Shown piece after piece: positions 24,287 through 32,469 of a stretch of DNA of 64,000 nucleotides; position 1 is the first letter of the stretch; each line of letters begins with the position of its first letter. Under the pieces are notes generated by a model, which was given only the letters and a program-made list of their open reading frames with translations, had not been told where the DNA came from and ran no database searches. The DNA comes from Hymenobacter sp. CRA2 (GTDB taxonomy: Bacteria; Bacteroidota; Bacteroidia; Cytophagales; Hymenobacteraceae): assembly GCF_002007105.1 (NCBI RefSeq), contig NZ_MVBC01000002.1:558001-622000 (forward strand), read 5' to 3'. Made by a program: the position numbers and the translations under genes.

Positions 24287-25657
24287 ATGAACCTCCCACC
24301 TGCCACCGCTGCACCAGTCACTACTGAAGCCCGCCTGGCCTACGTGCTGCGGCATTTCTGGCTGGCTTACCAGCCGGCTCCGCCCGTGCGCATCGGTTAC
24401 GCGGCAGACCGGCCGCAGGTGGAAGTGCTGGAAGGCGCCGTTGACTTTTTCAGCGGCCACGAGCCTTACCCGGCGGCGCCCAATTTTCGGGCGTGGCAAG
24501 AGCAGCAGGTGCCGTTTTTTTTCGATGCGCACCCCGAACGGCCGCTGCTGGAGTTGCTTCCCGGCCGGGCCGTGGTCAGCGCCGACGTCGTGTCGGCGGC
24601 GTTTTACCTGCTCAGCGGCTGGCAGGAGTACTTCTGCGCGGAGCGCGACCAGCACGGGCGTTTTCCCTACGCGGCCAGCGTGCAGCAGCGCTACGGGTTT
24701 GTGGCGCTGCCGGTGGTGAACTATTACTTCGACGTGCTGCGTCGGGCGGTGGAGCACGTCAGCGGGCAGGCACTGCAGCCGCGGCGCTGGGCGGCCGACG
24801 CGCCGTTTGCCACCTTCGTCACCCACGACATCGACAACCTGTATAGCGCCTGGAAGGAGCCGGCCAAAGCAGCGCTGAAGCGGGGGAACCTGCTCGGGTT
24901 TGGCCGGCATCTTTGGCAGCACCTCGCGCAGCCCGATGCCTGGGACAATCTGGAACAGGTGCAGCAGAACGTAGCAGCTTACGGCGCCTCGAGTACATTC
25001 TTCTTTATCCCGAATTACGGACGGTCCACCGAGCATGGGCCTTACAACGCGGACTACCGCTTGCACAAGCTGATTCCGCGCGTTCAGACGCTAGCTGCCA
25101 AATCTGAAATAGGCCTGCACGGGAGCATCGGTTCCGCTCGTACCCCCCAGCAGCTCGGGGCCGAAGCCGAAGCCATTGGCGAAGCGCTGACGGACAAAGG
25201 CCAGCGGTTGGGCCTGCGCTTTCACTACTTGCAATGGGAGCCGCGCGTGACGCCCGAGCACCTGACTGGCCTCGGCGCGCTCTACGATTCCACCTTGGGC
25301 TTCGCCGAGCATTTCGGCTTTCGCCACTCTTACTGCTTGCCCTTCCGCTTGTTTGACTTCAAGCACGGCCAGGCGTTCGACTTTCTCGAAATCCCGCTGA
25401 ACCTGATGGACGCCACCCTGCACCACCCGCGCTACCTGCGGCTGGCACCCGCGGAAATCATGCCCGCTATCCAGCCCATGCTACAGGAAATCGAGCGGTT
25501 CGGCGGCGTGTTTACTTTACTCTGGCACAACGAAAACTTCGACCCGGCCAACTCGGCGAACGGCCCGCGGGAGTTCCACCGCATCATGGAGTACCTTCGC
25601 GGCCGCGGCACGGCGTTTCTGACGGGCCGGGCAATATGTGCAGCGGTGCAAGAGTAA
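24287..25657 (+). CDS. polysaccharide deacetylase-fold protein
   Basis: About 456 residues. The NodB-like core begins near residue 180 with FVTHDIDNLYSAW, where the HDID carries the expected metal-binding Asp pair; IGLHGS near 280 gives the His, and LLWHNENFD near 415 the late His. The first ~170 residues form a Bacteroidota-specific N-terminal region. It may remove acetyl or act on a glycan, cytoplasmic because no signal peptide is seen. Two starts are possible: ATG at 24287, 4 nt after TATTTTCG (24275-24282), and ATG at 24251, 6 nt after CACCTTTG (24237-24244). It precedes the flippase gene, which supports a surface-glycan role. Confidence 0.75.
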   Translation: MNLPPATAAPVTTEARLAYVLRHFWLAYQPAPPVRIGYAADRPQVEVLEGAVDFFSGHEPYPAAPNFRAWQEQQVPFFFDAHPERPLLELLPGRAVVSADVVSAAFYLLSGWQEYFCAERDQHGRFPYAASVQQRYGFVALPVVNYYFDVLRRAVEHVSGQALQPRRWAADAPFATFVTHDIDNLYSAWKEPAKAALKRGNLLGFGRHLWQHLAQPDAWDNLEQVQQNVAAYGASSTFFFIPNYGRSTEHGPYNADYRLHKLIPRVQTLAAKSEIGLHGSIGSARTPQQLGAEAEAIGEALTDKGQRLGLRFHYLQWEPRVTPEHLTGLGALYDSTLGFAEHFGFRHSYCLPFRLFDFKHGQAFDFLEIPLNLMDATLHHPRYLRLAPAEIMPAIQPMLQEIERFGGVFTLLWHNENFDPANSANGPREFHRIMEYLRGRGTAFLTGRAICAAVQE

Positions 25658-25698
25658 GCTGAGGCGTTTGCCATTCGGCGCCACCACGCTGCTAGCCC

Positions 25699-25735
25699 AA
25701 TACCATAATTTCACGACCTCACTATTTCACCACTT
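25699..25735. repeat. TTCACC-type low-complexity repeat
   Basis: ATTTCACGACCTCACTATTTCACCAC lies between the deacetylase stop and the flippase start. The same words in either orientation recur at 50383-50420 and 50513-50540. Confidence 0.5.
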
Positions 25736-27206
25736 GGGCATCGTCCAGCGGCAGGGGCTGCGCAACACGGTTATTTCCTACTTCGGCCTGGGCTTGGGCT
25801 TCGTCAACACCGCCCTGCTCATGCCGCGGTTTCTGGCTGCCGACCAGGTGGGCCTTACGCGGGTGCTGCTGAGTCTAGCCACCATTTACGCCCAGCTGTC
25901 GGCTTTCGGCTTTGCCAGCGTGGGTATTCGCTTCTTCCCCTACTTCCGCAACCGCGACGCCGGTCACCACGGCTTTCTGCCCTTGCTGCTGGGCCTGCCG
26001 CTGCTGGGTTTTGCCGTCGTTACGGGTGCGTACTGGCTGGGCCAGCCGTTGATTCTGCAGGCCTATGCCACCGATGCAGCCCTGCTCGGCCCCTACTACA
26101 GTTGGTGCGCGGTGCTGGCCCTCTTCACGCTGCTTTACTCCCTGCAGGACGCCTACCTGAAAGGGCTGTACCACACGGCGTTTTCCTCGTTTCTGCAGGA
26201 AGTGCTGCTGCGCGTGCTCATTGCGGGCGTCACGCTGGCGTTTGGGCTGGGCTACCTCTCGTTTCACCAGTTTGTGCTCTGGTATATCGTCGTCAACAGC
26301 AGCATCACCCTGCTGCTGACGGGCTACCTGGCCTACATCGGGGAACTGCACCTGCGGCCTAAGCGGGCGGCGCTGGCGGTGCGCCCGGTACGCGAGCTGC
26401 TGAACTTCGGGGCCTTCGCCCTGCTCTCCAACATTTCCGGCACCGTTATCAGCTCCATCGACGCCCTGATGGTGGGCTCGAAGGTGAACCTGAAAGCGGC
26501 CGGCGTGTACACCACGGCGTTTTTCATCAGCACGGCGCTGACCATTCCCTTCCGCTCCATCAATAAGATTGCCTTTCCGCTGCTGGCCGATTACTGGAAG
26601 GAAAATGATTTGCCGCGCATGGCCGAATTCTACCGCAGCACCACCCGGCTCAATACCGTGCTGGGCTGCTACCTGGCCCTGGGCATCGGCCTGAACCTGG
26701 ATTTCATCTACTCCCTGATGCGGCCTGAGTACGCCGCCGGGGCCACCATCGTGTGGCTGCTGCTCGTCGGCCGCCTCATCGACGGCATCACCGGCGTCAA
26801 TGGCCTGATCGTGGTGACTTCGCCGCGCTACCGCTTCGATTTGTTTTTCAACGCCGGGCTGGCCGTGGCCACGGTCTTGCTGAATCTGCTGCTCATTCCG
26901 CCGCTGGGCATGGTGGGCGCGGCCTGGGCGGCCCTGCTGGCCCTTACCAGCATCAATGTAGCCCGCACGTGGTTTGTGTGGCACGCCTACCGCCTGCAGC
27001 CCTTCGATTACCGCATTCCGCTTATCCTGGCCATATCGGCCGCCACGGCGCTGGCGGCGTGGCTGGTTCCGCCGGTGCACTCCCCGCTGGTGACCATGCT
27101 CGTGCGTTCGGTGCTGCTGACGGTGGTGTACGCGGGGCTGGTGCTGCTCACCAGCGCCGTACCCGAAGCCACAGGTTTGGTGCGCAAGCTCACCGGACGC
27201 CGCTAA
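25734..27206 (+). CDS. Wzx-like oligosaccharide flippase
   Basis: A 490-residue polytopic membrane protein of the MOP/Wzx superfamily with about 14 hydrophobic segments and a positively charged C-terminus. I prefer the TTG at 25734 (GIVQRQGLRNTVISYFG) because flippases in this phylum begin just before this conserved amphipathic start; an earlier ATG at 25638 would add 32 residues from a repeat and overlap the preceding gene. It should flip a lipid-linked oligosaccharide across the inner membrane and so close the glycan export pathway. Its stop codon overlaps the stop of the convergent CPBP gene (27203-27206). Confidence 0.85.
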   Translation: MGIVQRQGLRNTVISYFGLGLGFVNTALLMPRFLAADQVGLTRVLLSLATIYAQLSAFGFASVGIRFFPYFRNRDAGHHGFLPLLLGLPLLGFAVVTGAYWLGQPLILQAYATDAALLGPYYSWCAVLALFTLLYSLQDAYLKGLYHTAFSSFLQEVLLRVLIAGVTLAFGLGYLSFHQFVLWYIVVNSSITLLLTGYLAYIGELHLRPKRAALAVRPVRELLNFGAFALLSNISGTVISSIDALMVGSKVNLKAAGVYTTAFFISTALTIPFRSINKIAFPLLADYWKENDLPRMAEFYRSTTRLNTVLGCYLALGIGLNLDFIYSLMRPEYAAGATIVWLLLVGRLIDGITGVNGLIVVTSPRYRFDLFFNAGLAVATVLLNLLLIPPLGMVGAAWAALLALTSINVARTWFVWHAYRLQPFDYRIPLILAISAATALAAWLVPPVHSPLVTMLVRSVLLTVVYAGLVLLTSAVPEATGLVRKLTGRR

Positions 27207-28087
27207 AGCGCTGGTACGGTTGGCAGTTCGCTGGAGGCAGCCACCGGCCGCGTAAGCTGCTGGATGTAGCGCATGCTCAGGCCCACCACGAGCAGCGACA
27301 CCGCCACGGTGGCAAACTCCCAAGGCTGCGCCGCGGAAATGTGCTCGTGCCACTTGTACTCTCCATGGGCCGCATACATGGCACCCCAGGCCGCCATATT
27401 ATTGATGGCATGCACGGCGATACACGCCATCAAGGACTGGGTGCGTGTGTAGAGCCAGCCCAAAAACAAGCCAAGCAAAAAGGCACTGAGGGCCTGGGGC
27501 GGATTTAGGTGGATGATGCCGAACAGCAGGCTGGTTTGCAGAATAGCCCGGCCGGCGCCGTAGTTGCGCGTGAGGCCCGGCAGCAGCAGGCCGCGCATCA
27601 GCCATTCTTCCAGCACCGGCGCCCCCACGCACATCACCACCAAAGCCAAGGCGGGCTGCTGCATGAGCTTGACAAAGGTCTTGTCGGCGCTCCAGGTGGG
27701 CAGGTCCAGCCACGCCACGGGCAGGCGGGCAAACAACAGGGCCACCGCTACCACTGCCACTACCGCGAATAGCCGCGGCGAGTCGGCCGGGCCAGTCCAG
27801 CTGGTGGGCTCCAGGCGCTTGGGTCCGGCCCGCCGCCTCAGGAACAGAATCAGGGCTAGTTGTGCCACTTGCCCCAATACCACCATAAAACCAGTAGCGT
27901 AGCGCGCCGGCAACCACGCGTGCCCGGCAATGATGGGCAGAGCGAATAGAATAGAACTGAGCAGCAACCAGCCCAGCATGCCCCAGCTTTCTTTGTACGT
28001 AGGATAATACCGGGTAACTACTGTGGGGGCTACGGGCGCGGGCGCTTCGGCCAGCGGCGCTTCCGATTCAGGGTATAGCTGTTCCAT
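27203..28087 (-). CDS. CPBP-family intramembrane metalloprotease
   Basis: A 294-residue membrane protein with about eight hydrophobic segments. The CPBP motifs are visible: EEWLMRG (motif 1, about residue 162), FGIIHLNPPQ (motif 2, about 190) and HAINN (motif 3, about 227), which supply the Glu and His metal ligands. Family members include Rce1-type prenyl-protein endopeptidases and bacteriocin self-immunity proteins; the bacterial substrate is unknown. A weak TACTTTAG (28108-28115, minus) lies 20 nt upstream of the start. Confidence 0.87.
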   Translation of the reverse strand: MEQLYPESEAPLAEAPAPVAPTVVTRYYPTYKESWGMLGWLLLSSILFALPIIAGHAWLPARYATGFMVVLGQVAQLALILFLRRRAGPKRLEPTSWTGPADSPRLFAVVAVVAVALLFARLPVAWLDLPTWSADKTFVKLMQQPALALVVMCVGAPVLEEWLMRGLLLPGLTRNYGAGRAILQTSLLFGIIHLNPPQALSAFLLGLFLGWLYTRTQSLMACIAVHAINNMAAWGAMYAAHGEYKWHEHISAAQPWEFATVAVSLLVVGLSMRYIQQLTRPVAASSELPTVPAL

Positions 28088-28123
28088 ATAGATGAGTTAA
28101 TTGCTGGCTAAAGTAAGCAAACG

Positions 28124-28158
28124 GCAACGCCGCCGGCCTCACGGCTCGGCGGCGTTGC
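28124..28158 (-). terminator. hairpin after APC permease gene
   Basis: GCAACGCCGCCG (28124-28135) pairs perfectly with 28147-28158 across an 11-nt loop, 24 nt past the permease stop; only a short T-rich tract follows. Confidence 0.55.
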
Positions 28159-28181
28159 TGCTGGATACCAAGAATAGTTTA

Positions 28182-29663
28182 CTAAGCCACCTGATTGCCG
28201 GCCGGCTCCACCGTGGGGTCTACCGTCAGCCCCTGGGCCAGCTTGCTGTGCTTCTTGCCGTAGCTGAAGTAGATAACCAGCCCGATGGCCAGCCACACCA
28301 CCAGACGAATCCACGTGTCGCCGGGCAGGCTGAGCATCATCACCAGGCAGGTAATAATGCCCAGAATAGGCACCACCGGCACCCAGGGCGTGCGGAAGGC
28401 GCGGGGCGCGTCAGGCTCTTTTTTGCGCATGATGAGCACGCCCACGCACACCATCACGAAGGCCAGCAGGGTGCCGATGCTGCACATCTCGCCGACTACC
28501 TTGATGGGCACCAGCCCCGCAAACAGGCTGATGAAGGCGCCGAGCAGCAGGTTGGATTTGTGCGGCGTCTGGAAGCGCGGGTGCACCTGCGAGAAGACGC
28601 GCGGCAGCAGCCCGTCGCGGCTCATGGAGAAGAATACCCGGCTCTGGCCCAGCAAATCCACCAGGATTACCGACGTGTAGCCGATGAGAATGGCGCCGAT
28701 GATGGCCGTGCTCAGCCAGCCGTAGGGCGTTTTTTCGATGGCAATGGCTACCGGCGCGGCGCTGTCTTTGAACTCCTTGTAGTTGGCCAGCCCCGTCATT
28801 ACGTAGCCGAAGAGCACGAAGAGCACCGTGCACACCAGCAAGGAGCCGATGATGCCGATGGGCATGTTGCGCTGCGGATTCTTGGCCTCCTGCGCCATGG
28901 TGGCCACGATATCGAAGCCGATGAAGACGAAGAAAACCAGCCCGGCCCCGCGCAGAATGCCGCTCCAGCCGAATTCGCCGAAGGTCCCGGTGTTCTGCGG
29001 GATGTAGGGGTGGTAGTTGGCCGGGTCGATGTATTGCCAGCCCAGGGCAATGAACACCAGCACCACCAGTACCTTCAGGGCCACCACCACGGCATTGAAC
29101 CACGCCGAGCCCTGCGTGCCCCGGATGATAATAGCCGTAATAGCCAGCACCACCAGAATGGCCGGCACATTCACCCAGCCGCTTACGGTGCTGCCGTCGG
29201 CCAGCGTAGCCGTTTCCCAGGGCGACATCACCAGTTGCGGCGGCAGGTGCAGGCCGTACTTGCTGAGAAACTTCACCAGGTACTGCGACCAGCTGATGGC
29301 CACCGTGGCCGCGCCCACCGAGTACTCCAGCACCAGGTCCCAGCCGATAATCCAGGCGAATAGCTCGCCCATGGTGGCATAGGAGTAGGTGTAGGCCGAG
29401 CCGGCCACCGGCACCATAGAGGCAAACTCGGCGTAGCACAGGGCCGAAAACGCGCAGCCGATGGCCGCTACAATAAAGGAGAGAGTCACGGCCGGGCCCG
29501 TGTGCTCGGCCGCGGCAATGCCCGTGAGCGAGAACAGGCCCGCCCCGATGATAACGCCCACCCCGATGGCAATGAGGTTGAAGGGCCCCAGGCTGCGCCT
29601 GAGCGTGTGCGAACCAGTCTCTGCGGCTTCCAGCCGCAGCAGTTCCAATGATTTTTTGAGCAT
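28182..29663 (-). CDS. APC-family amino acid permease
   Basis: A 493-residue transporter with twelve or more hydrophobic segments. The first membrane segment has the APC glycine motif IGVGVIIGAGLF, and FIGFDIVATMAQEAKNPQR in the middle is the conserved loop of the YfnA/CAT-like amino acid-polyamine-organocation subfamily. It should import an amino acid with protons. A SAM-I riboswitch lies in the leader region 290 nt upstream on the same strand, so methionine or a related sulfur compound is a good guess for the substrate. Substrate is inferred from the riboswitch, not from motifs. Confidence 0.9.
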   Translation of the reverse strand: MLKKSLELLRLEAAETGSHTLRRSLGPFNLIAIGVGVIIGAGLFSLTGIAAAEHTGPAVTLSFIVAAIGCAFSALCYAEFASMVPVAGSAYTYSYATMGELFAWIIGWDLVLEYSVGAATVAISWSQYLVKFLSKYGLHLPPQLVMSPWETATLADGSTVSGWVNVPAILVVLAITAIIIRGTQGSAWFNAVVVALKVLVVLVFIALGWQYIDPANYHPYIPQNTGTFGEFGWSGILRGAGLVFFVFIGFDIVATMAQEAKNPQRNMPIGIIGSLLVCTVLFVLFGYVMTGLANYKEFKDSAAPVAIAIEKTPYGWLSTAIIGAILIGYTSVILVDLLGQSRVFFSMSRDGLLPRVFSQVHPRFQTPHKSNLLLGAFISLFAGLVPIKVVGEMCSIGTLLAFVMVCVGVLIMRKKEPDAPRAFRTPWVPVVPILGIITCLVMMLSLPGDTWIRLVVWLAIGLVIYFSYGKKHSKLAQGLTVDPTVEPAGNQVA

Positions 29664-29952
29664 GATACAGGATTAGCGCCGCTACGGACGCGCAGAAAAC
29701 AGCCCCGGCCGCTAGCGGCCCATCAGCACGGCCCGCCCGGACGCTTATCCGCCGAACGGCCCTGGGGCAACGAGAAAAAGCTGGTCCACGGCGACTGACG
29801 CCGCCGGGCGCGCAGTTACACCCCGAAAGTGTGGCTACTGCCGACTAGCTCCAACAACAACAGCCGGCCTGCAAAGCGAGGCGGGCAGCAGGCACCGATA
29901 CGGCGCGGGTGGAAAGGCAAGCGGAAAAGTGGTTCGAAAAGCCCACAGCAAC

Positions 29953-30050
29953 TTGTTTTTATATGGTCAGGAATTGGCACCGTTCGGGACTTTCCCGAGG
30001 TTGCCGGCGCTTCGCAGAGCCTGTCTCTCCGCGCCTCTGTATAAAAACAA
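29953..30050 (-). ncRNA. SAM-I riboswitch aptamer
   Basis: On the minus strand an 11-bp closing helix P1 is formed by TTGTTTTTATA (30050-30040) and TATAAAAACAA (29963-29953). Inside it are the core elements of the S-box family: GGAGAGACAGGCTCTGCGAA, GCCGGCAACC and GGTGCCAATTCCTG, together with a P3 stem CTCGGGA/TCCCGA. These match the SAM-I consensus closely. A canonical promoter lies just upstream. The next gene in this direction is the APC permease, 290 nt away, so the riboswitch probably lowers permease expression when S-adenosylmethionine is abundant. The expression platform is not obvious: no U-tailed terminator follows P1. Confidence 0.92.
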
Positions 30051-30077
30051 TCCTTCAGCAGTAAAGAATTGGTCCGG

Positions 30078-30109
30078 CAAAGGTAGCCCCACGACGCCGG
30101 CAATTGCAA
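30078..30109 (-). promoter_or_regulatory. promoter of riboswitch leader
   Basis: On the minus strand TTTG (30110-30107), 21 nt and TACCTTTG (30085-30078) match the Bacteroidota -33/-7 consensus. The expected start site is about 20 nt before the aptamer. Confidence 0.75.
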
Positions 30110-30146
30110 ATCATGGTGCCCGCCCCGACTCTCCAAACGCCTGCCG

Positions 30147-30188
30147 CCCGGTGCGGCCAGCGGCCCGAAGACTGCTGGCCGCACCGGG
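30147..30188 (-). terminator. hairpin after outer-membrane protein gene
   Basis: A perfect 14-bp stem (30147-30160 with 30175-30188) lies between the stop at 30233 and the next promoter. No U-run follows on the minus strand. Confidence 0.5.
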
Positions 30189-30232
30189 CAGCGGTACGCG
30201 AAAAAAGTCGTTTTCTAGCTCAGGAAGGCAGG

Positions 30233-31123
30233 TTAGTAGTTGTAAGACACGCCGGCTGATACCCCGGTCGACTGCCCCACGTTGCGGCCCGTTACGTACT
30301 GGCTTACGCCCAGAATCACGCCGATGCCTTTGATGACGGGCTTGTACACGCTGGCCCCGATGCGCGCGTAGCTGACGCGCGTAGCCGTGAAGTCGCCCGT
30401 GAAATTGGGCTGCAGGATATCCGTGCCTGTGCTGCTCGACTGCTGCAAAGAGCCCCAGGCCTCAGCGTAGAAATTCAGGCCGGCGTAGCCCACCTTGGCG
30501 TCGGCGAGGAAGGCATTGGGTACGGCATTGGTGCGCAGGCTGTAGCCGGCCTGCCCCATAAAAAAGATGCCCGAGGGCGTACGCAGCTGCGCAATGCCGA
30601 GCGTGGTGTACTTGGTGGCTCGGTTGCCGATGGCAATGATGTAGCCCAGCCCGGGGTCGTTGCGGTAGTTGCCGGCCGGCGTGCTCACCCCCACCGCGCC
30701 CAGCAGATCCAGCTGGCTATTGCCCACCGGTGCCGAAAACGACTTGAACTTGAGCATCACCGACACGTCCTGCAGCCCGGCGCGGGTGTTGGTGTAGCCC
30801 TCGTCCTGCAGCACCGGCTGCGCCGCCTTGCCCTTCGCTTGGATGTAGGGCAGGCTCAGCACCGCCTCGATGTTGTCGGTGATGCCGTAGTTGGCGTACA
30901 GGCTGACCGAGGACACGCGCACCTCCCGAAAAATCGGCACGGCGTCGACTTTGTCGGGTACCAGAAAGACGTTTCGGTAGTGCTCGGCGGTGCCCGTAAA
31001 TACCACGGAGCCGTGGTGCTTGCCGGCCATAAAGCCGCTCACCAGGCTCTGGGCCTGCCCGGCCCCGACGGCGCCCAGCAGCGCCGCCCCGGTCAGCAGG
31101 CAGGTGAGGTAAGAGTGTTGCAT
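30233..31123 (-). CDS. outer-membrane beta-barrel protein of unknown function
   Basis: A 296-residue protein. The ATG at 31121-31123 gives a signal peptide ending near residue 26 (GQAQS); the longer frame upstream is not protein-like. The mature part alternates polar and hydrophobic residues in short strands with aromatic belts (SVSLYANYGITDN, FFMGQAGYSL, GLNFYAEAWGSL) and ends in Tyr-Asn-Tyr, which fits an outer-membrane barrel. It resembles poorly characterised transporter-like barrel proteins of the phylum. I cannot assign a substrate. It is divergent from the fasciclin gene. Confidence 0.75.
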   Translation of the reverse strand: MQHSYLTCLLTGAALLGAVGAGQAQSLVSGFMAGKHHGSVVFTGTAEHYRNVFLVPDKVDAVPIFREVRVSSVSLYANYGITDNIEAVLSLPYIQAKGKAAQPVLQDEGYTNTRAGLQDVSVMLKFKSFSAPVGNSQLDLLGAVGVSTPAGNYRNDPGLGYIIAIGNRATKYTTLGIAQLRTPSGIFFMGQAGYSLRTNAVPNAFLADAKVGYAGLNFYAEAWGSLQQSSSTGTDILQPNFTGDFTATRVSYARIGASVYKPVIKGIGVILGVSQYVTGRNVGQSTGVSAGVSYNY

Positions 31124-31350
31124 GTATAAGGTGAAGAGAGGAAATGAAGACGCTTTAGCGAGTAGTCCGGCGTGTTGGCACAGCGGTTTGCGGGCCTGAC
31201 CAAATTCGGGCGCGCTAGCTACGAGCCCAATTCTACCTTCGGATTCCCAACGCGGGAGAAAAATTTTCCGAACGGGTAAAACCACTGGCCCAACCGGTTC
31301 CGTTTGTTGGCCGGCTTCGCCGGAGCCATGTGCTACTCTCCACCTTCTCT

Positions 31351-32364
31351 ATGCCTTCACGCCTACGCGCCCTGTTTCCCATTTTGGGTTTAGCGGTTCT
31401 GACTTCGCTGTCGGGTTGCAACAAAAACACCGAAACCAACCCCTCCATTGCCGGCGTGGCCGTGGGCAATAAGGACTTCAGCGTGCTGGAAGATGCCGCC
31501 GTGCGCGGCGGTGTGGTGGCGCTCCTTTCGAACCGCAACCCCGACGACCCGCAGGGCAACTACACGGTCTTTGCGCCCAACAACGCCGCCTTTGCCCGCC
31601 TGGGCCTGTACTCGGCGACGGACCTGCTGGTGCTGAACCGCGACTTTCTCACCGGCACCCTGAAATACCACGTGACGGGCGGCACGCTGGCCGGCAGCAC
31701 CCTGCGCGCCGGCGTTAGCTCGCCGTCGGCGCTGGGCGGCATCCCGCGCCGCATCATCGAGCGCAACGGCGCACTCTACGTCAACGGGGCGCGCATCCTC
31801 GCCACCGATATTCCGGCCTCCAACGGCACGGTGCACGCCATCGACAAAGTGCTGCTGGCCACCGGCGGCAACGTGGTGGAATCGGCGCTGGCCCTCACTA
31901 ACAAGCAGGTGTTTGTGCAGCCGGAGCTGACCTTCCTGGTAGAAGCCGTGCTCTACGCCAACCTGGCCGGCACGCTCTCCAGCCCGGGGCCCTTTACCGT
32001 GTTTGCCCCCAATGACGCGGCCTTTCGTAACCTGCTCACGCAGTTGCAGGTAGCGCCCGGCTCGCCGCAGGGCTACGTGCCCGCCGACATCCGCAAGCTG
32101 CCCGTCGGTACCGTGACGAGCGTGCTACTGCAGCACGTCATCGTGCACCCGAGCGGCCCGGCTGGCCGCTTCACGCCCGAGCTGCCCGAAAACGGCCGTG
32201 CTGCCTCGGCCGGCGGCGGGGCCATCAGCTTCGGCCCCTTCACCGACGGGGTGCTGACGGTGCGCGCCACCGGCAACGGCCCCGCCGTGGCCAACATGGC
32301 CATTCCCGATGTGCAGTGCACCAACGGCGTGGTGCACGTCATCGACCGCGTGCTGCTGCCCTAA
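31351..32364 (+). CDS. fasciclin (FAS1) domain lipoprotein
   Basis: A 337-residue lipoprotein. The ATG at 31351 starts a signal peptide with lipobox LSGC (Cys near residue 22). Two FAS1 domains follow at about 35-170 and 178-335; each has the H1 box (YTVFAPNNAAFARL, FTVFAPNDAAFRNL) and the H2 box (GTVHAIDKVLL, GVVHVIDRVLL). FAS1 proteins mediate adhesion or surface assembly. It is probably anchored in the outer membrane. An in-frame start 21 nt earlier is possible but would spoil the signal peptide. Confidence 0.9.
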   Translation: MPSRLRALFPILGLAVLTSLSGCNKNTETNPSIAGVAVGNKDFSVLEDAAVRGGVVALLSNRNPDDPQGNYTVFAPNNAAFARLGLYSATDLLVLNRDFLTGTLKYHVTGGTLAGSTLRAGVSSPSALGGIPRRIIERNGALYVNGARILATDIPASNGTVHAIDKVLLATGGNVVESALALTNKQVFVQPELTFLVEAVLYANLAGTLSSPGPFTVFAPNDAAFRNLLTQLQVAPGSPQGYVPADIRKLPVGTVTSVLLQHVIVHPSGPAGRFTPELPENGRAASAGGGAISFGPFTDGVLTVRATGNGPAVANMAIPDVQCTNGVVHVIDRVLLP

Positions 32365-32469
32365 GCGCCTGGCCAACTGCTCGGTCCACCTACTTTCCTG
32401 CTTTAGCTACCTAGTGTTGCCCGCCTCGTGGTGCCGTCTGGCTTCGCGGGGCGTTTTTTCCCGATTGCC

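Larger units (their letters stand above)
29664..30232. other. 569-nt leader/intergenic region with SAM riboswitch
   Basis: This gap holds, read on the minus strand, a hairpin (30147-30188), a promoter (30078-30109), a SAM-I aptamer (29953-30050) and about 290 nt of GC-rich leader up to the permease ATG, including the palindrome GGCCGCTAGCGGCC at 29707-29720. The open frames that cross it run through the aptamer and have no protein-like composition. Confidence 0.75.

Noticed and set aside
28101-29363. 420-residue plus-strand open frame, His/Gln/Arg-rich
   Set aside because: Exact antisense of the APC permease gene.
29816-30184. 122-residue minus-strand frame near the riboswitch
   Set aside because: It runs straight through the SAM-I aptamer, so it cannot be a normal gene; a shorter leader peptide was considered but has no start signal.
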